A stretch of 64,000 nucleotides of DNA from Nothopassalora personata. Its lineage: Eukaryota > Ascomycota > Dothideomycetes > Mycosphaerellales > Mycosphaerellaceae. Made by a program: the position numbers and the translations under genes. The notes beneath the pieces were generated by a model, which was given only the letters and a program-made list of their open reading frames with translations, searched no databases and had not been told where the DNA came from. This document shows positions 57,407 to 64,000 of this stretch, one piece after another. How positions within the stretch are numbered: the stretch's first letter is position 1; each line of letters begins with the position of its first letter. The stretch lies in assembly GCA_033816765.1 (NCBI GenBank), contig CM066289.1:124001-188000 (forward strand), given 5' to 3'.

Positions 57407-57699
57407 CGGATTACGTAATAGCGTAGTATGCCTCTATTAAATGCTTACCTAGGTAGTTACTAGCACTAGTTTTCGGTTACATGTAAGGTTATCGGACCTT
57501 TAGTATAACCTTAATAGCACTGCTCTTACTACTTATAAGACCGGTCTCGGCGCTACTACCTTATAACGGTCATAGGGACATACGCTAAGAGGTATACTTA
57601 AGCGTAGCTCTCTACCTACTACTTCCTCTCTTTTTCTTTAAATACTAACACTATTACTAGAACTACTAACACATCTATCTACTACTACTATATACATTA

Positions 57700-60600
57700 G
57701 ACGGTTCTTTAGCCTCTCTCTTTACGACCTTAACCTTCTTTAAAGCCCCCTACCCCGACATTAAGCTTTTAAAGCTTACTAACACTCTAGAGTAGCACTA
57801 CGAGATAGCTAACTCTTACGATCTTACTACTAGCGAATCCTAGTTATTATAGCTTTAGCTAGTCCTTCGTTACGCCCGGCTAGCTCGAGTATAGCGCTTA
57901 CTAGTACTGTTACTAGGCTTACCCGCCTACCTTAGACCTTATTTAAGTCCCTTCGTCTACCGGACAACGTTAAGCATCTCCTTACTAATACGAACACGCT
58001 AAAGTCCGCCGCTAATATTATGTTCCGAGAGCTTAGTCCTTAGAAGCGGGTTAAGGTTTTAAAGGACTTCTATAAGGGCTTCGAGAAGGTGTTCGAAGAC
58101 TACTCCGTTTAGGTTAACCTATTTTTCGAGGAAGTTAAGAACGGCATAGGTAAGAGCTACTAGGATAAATTCCTTAGTAATAAGAAGCTCGATGTCTTGT
58201 TTCCTATCGTTAGTAAGATTCGTAAGACCGGTTTAGAGATTCGTAATCGTAAGAAGACTCTTCGAGCTACGCTTACCCGCTACTAGCTACAGTAGATAGA
58301 CAATAAGATTCTTAATCGACGCGTTATCTCCGAGCTTTATAGTACTAACAGCGGGCGCCGCTAGTTCACGGCCTTTATTAATAAGTACCTAGACTATAGT
58401 AGGGCTATTAGTAGAATTTAGAGGGTATTAATCTAGCGTATAAGGATCGGCCGCAAGGGCATAGATCGTAAGCGAATTCTAGAGCCTAGTGATCTTACCC
58501 GGTGCGACAGGGAGGCTAAAGCACGTAGTATTAATCCGTAGTCGGCTAAGAGTAGGGAGATTATTAGAAGACACCGCCTAGCTGTCTATAAGGATAGCCT
58601 TCTATACTTTATAGAGGGTACTATTACTAAGAAGTCCGCGTCCCTAGAGGATAATATAGATTAACCTAGACTATCTAGCTAGCAATAGCCTTAGCTACTA
58701 CCGGGTAGTAAAGGTAAAGGACGTGTAAAGAGTACTACGCTAACTCTACTACTAGACTCTACCTAGCCTATAGTCCTATCGAGAGGCGGTCGTAAGTCGA
58801 ATCGACTTAAGTAGCTCTGTATAGGCGAGAGTATAGGTAAGGGCATAACTACGCCTACTTAATCCTCGCCTAACCGAACGCTAGACGGCGTACCTATACG
58901 CGAGGGCAGTCCGCTAGGTACACCGGTTAGTACCCTACGATCTACTCCGGCCTTAACTAAGAATAGTAGTCCGATACTTACTATGTTACCTTCGGCTATA
59001 ATTAGGGATGTATTAGTCTTTAAGGATTAGATCCTATAAGAAGACGAGGCCCTCCGGATTAAGCGCGCTAACTGTACCTACAATAAGCGGTACTATAGCG
59101 TTAAGTTTAGAAACTCGATTAACGTAGATAGTATTAACTAGCTACCTAAGTACCGGATAGCGGGCCTTAAGATGCTCGAACATGCTATCTCGTAGGTTCT
59201 TAAGAGGGATAGTAAGGTTAGCGCTATAATGTACGATTAGCATGTTCGAGATTTCTACTATAAGGCCCTCTACTTCGTTAAGAATCCCGGTATTACCACT
59301 AATACCCTATGTAAGCGTGCGCTTAAGGTCTAAGACTAGCTCTTTAAAGGTACGAGTTTTTTAGCTATTAAGGTAAAGAATAGGTCGTAGTTTTGCCCTA
59401 ATAAGCGTAGTTAGAAGACTATTAACCCGCTTAGCTACCTCCGCGTTCGAGGTAAAGTCGGTACTACGAGTAGTATCGTTACGTATACTAACTATAACTA
59501 GATCCTTAACAAATTCAGTGTTAATAAAGCTAACTAAGCCGATCTTAATAGCACCGGTACCTACATTAATAGTAATATACTATACTAGTATAATAACGCT
59601 AAACTAGCGCCGCGGGTTAAAACAGTTAGAGAGATAATAAGTCGAGAATTCAACGTGTACCGATAGTACCTACGAGAATTGAATAAGGTTAGTAACGGCG
59701 GCGTCTACTAGAACATGTAGTATTCTCTAAGCTAATAGATTATGCGATAAGACCCCGGGCTATAGCTCTTATAAGTAGCGCTACACCCTTAACACTATAC
59801 TCGGTTTATCTCCTTCCCTAGGCCTACGATTTTTAGCTTTAATAGGGCTTATTAGGGGGGTAATACGAACGCTATAGTACAGTATACTAGGGTCGACTTA
59901 AACCTCGAAATTAAAAACTACTAGACTAGTAACCGGCTTAACATACTACACTCTCTTAACTTAGAGGGCACTAGTAGGCCGGAGTTTTTACACGGTTTTT
60001 ATAAGTAAGAGAATGCTATAGAGTTTATCTAGTAGTGCCGGAATAACGACTGTATAGAAGACGGCCGATTTAAGCGTTTCTTCTCGGTTAGGGTTTAGAA
60101 TTACCTAAGTAAAAACAGCATTAGCTAGTTTAGAGAGGACCTAAGCGCTAGGTAAATGCGGGTAACTACTATAGGCGTTCTAATAAGGTAGTCCGTACAT
60201 AAGAAGACGCTACGTTAGATTAACCCTTACTTTATCGAGATCCGCGACGATAGCTATCTTAAACTCTAGAGAAGCTAGAGCATACACTAGGTAATAGACC
60301 TCTATCGTAACTTTAAGACGCTAAGTAAGAGCGCTATAGGGTTTAAGTATCGACGCCTAGTACCTAGCTATCCTTTCCCTACGGCCGTACACCTTAGTAG
60401 TATTAGCCCTCTATCCGATGCCCTAGCGGATTTAAAGTCTTAGAACGATAACGAAGTTATCCTTAATGCTAGAAGGTAGCTTAATGCTACGGTCCGCCTA
60501 GACTCGGAGCTCTTCTATAAGAAGATGTATAATTAGCGCGTCCGAGCTATGAAATTAATAGACAAGTAGCTTAGCTTAGTTACTACTCTCGAGCAGATGT

Positions 60601-60749
60601 ACTTTATAAGCGAAGGGCGTAATAAGAGCTTCTTCCGTAACTACTATAGGAACTTTACTAGCTAGCTACTTAGGGACGCGTCTAATAAGACTAGTGTTAG
60701 CTACGATAACGAGTAGGTCTAGATAAAGGAGTTGTGTAAGAATGAATAG
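57700..60749 (+). pseudogene. Third long ORF of element E, downstream of pol, unknown function
   Basis: About 1,000 codons in one phase, broken almost only by TAG/TAA of RIP type. Readable stretches: VKVLKDFYKGFEKVFEDYSV, IVSKIRKTGLEIRNRKKTL, AVYKDSLLYFIEGTITKKS; a Ser/Thr/Pro-rich middle (near 58,680-58,990); then LRIKRANCTYNKRYYSVKF, LPKYRIAGLKMLEHAI, TRFISFPRPTIFSFNRAY, FKRFFSVRVQNYL. No signal peptide or membrane segment is evident, so an env-type role is not supported. It shares codon phase with pol, but the 460 bp between is dense in stops. No family recognised. Could be captured host DNA or an element-specific accessory protein. Confidence 0.5.
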
Positions 60750-61372
60750 AACTAAGTAGTTAGTGTAGGTTTATAGGCTCCTAGTTTCTAGTTGAATATC
60801 CGGCTATAGCTATAGCCTATAGGTTTCTAGTTCTGATTCTAGTTCTAATTCTAGTTCTGATTCTAGTTCTAATTCTAGTTAATGCTTCGGGTACGGGTGC
60901 TTCTAGTCCTTAGATCTTACTTGTTTCTTATAGTTACTTATCTTCCCTTAACTCACTTTCTAGCTGCGCGATAGACTCGTCTTTAGATTTATTAGGTTAC
61001 TAGTACTAACACTTACTTGTCTTATGAATAGCGTTTACATTATTCGACCATCTAGCCCGTTCGATTAATGCTAACATAGCTGCCCAATCCCTCGCTAGTT
61101 TCATAGTATACGTTAACGTAGTGCGACGGGCGCGGGTCGCGGATTATTGACGTTACTATTACGGTTTCTATTAAAGAAATCCTTTCGACCTTTATAAACT
61201 GTCGCTAGTAGGCCCTAGGATTACCTAATATCTTATATGTTAAGCTAAGTGGTAGGGTGAGCTACTATGCTACTACTAGACTACCTTAGCTTACAGCGAC
61301 TAACTAAGCTACCTATAATGCCCGGGCTCACTGCTTTAGAACCTAAGGACAGGTTCGTAATGGGGGAGGATA

Positions 61373-61740
61373 TATTAACGACTAATAGGTTATATTAACC
61401 TTAGGTTTAGAGGGGGTCCCTTAGGTCTAACTTGCCTAAATTTCATTTAGGTTTAATTAGACATTTAGGTAAGCTAGTAGGACCTAGTATAGCTATTGAG
61501 ATATATACTACGCAGTTAAGCATTGTAAGCGTATCATTAAGGAAGAATTCAATTTATACCTCTCGAGTAGAGGGCATAGGGGTTTAGGTCCGCTAATCCT
61601 CTTGTTTTTCTAACTACTACGCTACTCGTTACGTGACCTGATTTCCCGGTCCCGGGACCGGCAAATACCCCTGCTTACATAAGCACCGCTCTATACTACT
61701 ACAACTCGGACAGGCCTACATAGGATGGTTAGTAGACATT
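61373..61740 (+). repeat. 3' LTR of E (RIPed)
   Basis: About 368 bp, preceded by the pol-side spacer (60,756-61,360, no gene seen) and polypurine tract. Carries a palindrome copy at 61,641-61,666. Confidence 0.75.
61641..61666. promoter_or_regulatory. Palindrome copy in the 3' LTR of E
   Basis: ATTTCCCGGTCCC / GGGACCGGCAAAT. Confidence 0.6.
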
Positions 61741-61754
61741 ACTAGGAAACACTC

Positions 61755-61900
61755 TACTTCTAGCTAGAAGAAGAGACCGAATTCGAAGTTAAAAAAATCC
61801 TAGATAAAAAAGGTTAGCGATACCTTATTAAGTAGAAAGGATACGACGAATTAGAAAATACCTAGGAACTAAAACAATACCTACGAAACTGTTAGTAAAA
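61755..61900 (+). pseudogene. Chromodomain of D2 (RIPed)
   Basis: Reads EEETEFEVKKILDKKG-stop-RYLIK-stop-KGYDE...ENT-stop-E; the three stops are TAG at Trp positions of the domain. Closely similar to D1 and A. Confidence 0.75.
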
Positions 61901-61916
61901 AATCCGACAATACTAA

Positions 61917-62030
61917 AATAGGTCCGCTAAGACGACTAACGACAATCGATCTCTTAGCCGACGAGTAACTAAAAATAGGTCCGCCGATACGACTAACGAC
62001 AATCGATCTTACGGCCGACGAGCGACTAGG
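61917..62030. repeat. Two copies of a 57-bp tandem repeat
   Basis: Units begin GGTCCGCTAAGACGACTAAC and GGTCCGCCGATACGACTAAC and share CGACAATCGATCT. The second runs into the tRNA-like block, so the unit end matches the tRNA 3' side. Confidence 0.7.
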
Positions 62031-62097
62031 GTAGGAATCGAACCTACGACCTTAAGAGTATAGATAGCTTACGCTCTACTACTAAGCTACCTAGCCG
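62023..62097 (-). other. tRNA-like sequence in D2 with perfect B-box
   Basis: 75 nt on the minus strand. Acceptor arms CGGCTAG / CTAGTCG pair over 7 bp with one wobble; D-arm region GCTTAGTAGTAGAGC; T-arm GTAGG-TTCGATT-CCTAC; B-box GGTTCGATTCC is canonical. The anticodon arm does not fold well (loop too long), so no anticodon is assigned. Placed identically in D1. Confidence 0.5.
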
Positions 62098-62120
62098 AAA
62101 AATAGAAATAGGGATATAAC

Positions 62121-62675
62121 TTATAAATAAATACCCTAATAAGTTTCTACCCCTAGAGACTTGCCCTAGGGCTCCGCCCTAGAAAGCGCCGCCTAGTCGT
62201 TTACGGGCATCTCTAGGATATTAGAGAAGGAAACTAGCGAAGGCAACACCTCTACCCCCGACGCCTACTTAAGAGACGCTAGTTCCTCGCGCGCCTCTTC
62301 CTCCTCGAGCTCCTCTAACTCCTTAGCAACGGCGTCGTTAGTGCGACGCTTAGCTAAGCGTAGCTGTTTCCGAAGACGGATCTTACGTATCTTTAGCCGT
62401 ACCTCCTCCTCTTTAATCCTCTTAAGCTCTAGCTTAAGCTTATCGCGCGAATCGCGAAGACGTTCCTACTCCGGACGAGAAAGATATACGTCGCAATCCT
62501 TATAGCCTTTTTAAATATAGGCCGAACACTTCCTAGACCGAGAACCTACGATATACTTTACTACCGTGCCCGAGGATTAAGACTTCTAACAATTCGTGTA
62601 TAGAGCTATTTTAATACTAGAGATTTTAGTATCTAGAGCGAGTCGTTAACGGCGTTTATAGGAGGAAGAAGACAT
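62121..62675 (-). pseudogene. Antisense zinc-cluster plus coiled-coil ORF of D2
   Basis: 185 codons in one frame from ATG 62,675 to TAA 62,121-62,123, with internal TAG/TAA of RIP type. The cluster region ends RKCSAYI-stop-KGYKDCDV (KC-x2-[C/Y]-x7-C). Then PE-stop-ERLRDSRDKL, KRIKEEEVRLKIRKIRLRK and AVAKELEELEEEEAREELAS, a long charged heptad-like stretch. Length agrees with A (186) and F (205). The same TAG before RLR occurs in all four copies. Confidence 0.6.
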
Positions 62676-62713
62676 AGTTAACTATTACTATAAGAAATAA
62701 TAACGGCTTATAA

Positions 62714-62730
62714 AGCTTCGGGACGAAGCT
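62714..62730. promoter_or_regulatory. Conserved inverted repeat AGCTTCG-GGA-CGAAGCT (D2)
   Basis: Perfect 7-bp arms, 38 bp from the antisense ATG and 18 bp from the LTR. Confidence 0.6.
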
Positions 62731-62748
62731 AGGCTAAAAAGGTAATAG

Positions 62749-63152
62749 TGTTACGGAATAATTCCTATAGACCCTAGAATTATAAGAATAAGACGAGTAC
62801 GTAACTTATCCTACCTAAGCGCTTAGACTTAGGGCAATTAGACTGCTTATACTTAGACTAATTAGACTACTTATACTTAGAGTAATTAGACTAATTACCG
62901 AGATCTACTAATCTCCTTTATATTTAGGAACGCTAAGAATCCCTTATGGTTTCGATACGTTTAACTTACTGTTTAATATTACTGTTTAGAATACACCGTA
63001 ACCTAACCTCTACCTTACTGCTACTTAGTCTTTATAAGACAAGACAGCTACTGCTTTATTACTCTCCCTCGACTTCCTATCGGCCCGAGAACAAACCCGA
63101 TTAAGCTTGTCTTCTTAACTTGTAATATTATTAGGTTATACTAAACCTAACA
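62749..63152 (+). repeat. 3' LTR of D2
   Basis: About 404 bp, TGTTACGGAATAATT...AAACCTAACA, aligned with the D1 LTR. Confidence 0.8.
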
Positions 63153-63375
63153 CTCTATACCGTCCATTTAGTTAATTTAGATGTGTTAGCTATACTAGAC
63201 TAAAGTGAACTATACTATACCGCTTATATAGTTAGGTATATAGCTCTTTATATACTATATGTCTATATGTTGGTACGGACTTTAGTACGGCTATAATGTT
63301 AAGAAGAGGGATGTAATTAATAGCTTAGTAGGATTAATCGATAGTATATAGTTTATACTATAGCTGTATTCTTTT
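63153..63375. other. AT-rich spacer, nothing recognised
   Basis: RIPed, no frame or repeat of note. Confidence 0.4.
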
Positions 63376-63506
63376 ACGTAGGTTTTACGCGGGTCTTACG
63401 CGGCTTTTACGCGGCTTTTACGCGGCTTTTACGCGGCTTTTACGCGGCTTTTACGCGGCTTTTACGCGGCTTTTACGCGGCTTTTACGCGGCTTTTACGC
63501 GGCGGC
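63376..63506. repeat. 11-bp minisatellite (TTTTACGCGGC)n
   Basis: About eleven copies, nearly perfect in the centre, GC-rich against an AT-rich background. The following 63,507-64,000 is RIPed purine-rich sequence without a recognised gene. Confidence 0.85.
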
Positions 63507-64000
63507 ATAATCTAGATATAATAGGATACGCTATAACAATTACGGAAGGACGATATTATATAGAAGGGTACCGTTTCCTCTAAGGGCACTATTTCCTCTT
63601 AGGAGTAATGTATTATCTTAGTTAAAGAGAAACTTACGAGGTATTAGAGTACGAGAATAAGAATAGAATAGCGGTTATTAACGTAGACGTTATAAAGAGA
63701 AGGGCGTAGGAGGATCGGAATGTACTAAAAAGAGAGCTTAAGAGGGCACGGGAGTAATAGGATAATATAAATATAGAGCTTATAAGGGTATAAGTAATAG
63801 GATAATACTAATATATACCATACCTTAAGAGCGTATACTAGTAGTAGAATAGAATTAATATAAATCTTACCTATATAAATACTATTAAGAACAATATATA
63901 GACGGATTTAGAAACATTAAGACGTAAAGTTACTTACCTTCGGTAGTAGTAGGGTAACTAGAGTAATAGATACGTAATTATAGATAAAGCATATACTATA

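Larger units (their letters stand above)
49934..61740 (+). mobile_element. Giant Ty3/Gypsy-type element E (11.8 kb) with a third ORF
   Basis: Bounded by two related LTRs (49,934-50,302 and 61,373-61,740) with a polypurine tract (TGGGGGAGGA) just before the right one. The interior on the plus strand has gag-protease, RT-RNase H-integrase, and a third long frame after pol. Each ORF is preceded by a copy of a 26-bp palindrome. Heavily RIPed. Flanks AACAG and ACTAG do not form a clear duplication. The right flank is a truncated chromovirus (D2) whose missing part is not on the left, so a rearrangement is possible. Confidence 0.75.
61745..63152 (+). mobile_element. 3' end of a chromovirus related to D1 (element D2)
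   Basis: Truncated on the left at the chromodomain, next to the LTR of E. Same order as D1: chromodomain, tRNA-like block, antisense zinc-cluster ORF, inverted repeat, polypurine tract, LTR. Less mutated than D1. Confidence 0.8.

Noticed and set aside
57700..60749. Envelope gene making E an endogenous retrovirus-like element
   Set aside because: No signal peptide, transmembrane segment or cleavage site could be seen in the third ORF.
62023..62097. Functional tRNA gene
   Set aside because: The anticodon arm does not fold to a 7-nt loop with a plausible anticodon; only acceptor, D and T features are tRNA-like.

Overview
This window looks like a repeat-rich chromosome segment of a filamentous ascomycete (Pezizomycotina). 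The main reason is a strong footprint of repeat-induced point mutation (RIP). Over most of the window CpA and TpG are almost absent and TpA is in excess, while CpG-rich words survive. Reading frames of recognisable retrotransposon proteins are broken almost only by TAG/TAA at expected Gln and Trp positions, and Cys/His codons have become Tyr. Fungal-style introns (GTNNGT, CTAAC branch site, YAG) occur in the gene island. The species cannot be named from the sequence.

Layout. Bases 1-25,319 are a nest of transposons. A Ty1/copia relic is split by a chromovirus 3' end (D1, 1-1,499), by chromovirus B1 (2,187-22,502) and by an 811-bp insert (23,157-23,967). B1 is itself split by Gypsy element A (3,062-9,684) and by a second copy of its own family, B2 (14,030-20,819). 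A third copy, B3 (25,320-31,989), follows. Several insertions are proven by 5-bp target duplications, some altered afterwards by RIP, or by restoration of the interrupted frame. From 31,990 to 38,090 lie AT-rich simple repeats, an un-RIPed solo LTR (32,770-33,146), a short unmutated segment (about 33,390-34,330), a 2.4-kb pol-less element F (34,458-36,897) and tandem repeats.

Bases 38,095-48,850 form an island of mostly normal composition. It holds one credible spliced gene (40,392-41,151), one small ORF and several decayed genes: a chromodomain-like pseudogene, a long broken gene at 42,789-44,674, a RIP-damaged antisense frame at 44,905-46,030, and a spliced but broken gene at 46,363-47,173. 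From 49,934 to 61,740 there is a very large Gypsy element (E, 11.8 kb) with gag-protease, RT-integrase and a third long frame downstream of pol. The window ends with a second chromovirus 3' end (D2, 61,745-63,152) and a minisatellite.

Most notable observation. Four divergent Gypsy elements (D1, A, F, D2) carry, between pol (or gag) and the 3' LTR and on the opposite strand, an ORF of about 185-205 codons. Its cysteine spacing fits a fungal Zn(II)2Cys6 cluster and is followed by a charged, coiled-coil-like region. Each ORF start lies just behind a conserved inverted repeat (AGCTTCG-N3-CGAAGCT) placed next to the polypurine tract. F has lost pol but keeps this ORF. A retrotransposon-borne, antisense-encoded zinc-cluster regulator is the best candidate here for an undescribed system. 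A second candidate is the CCGGTCCCGGGACCGG palindrome of element E, found in its LTR and again ahead of both downstream ORFs.

All translations and alignments were done by eye; domain limits are approximate.
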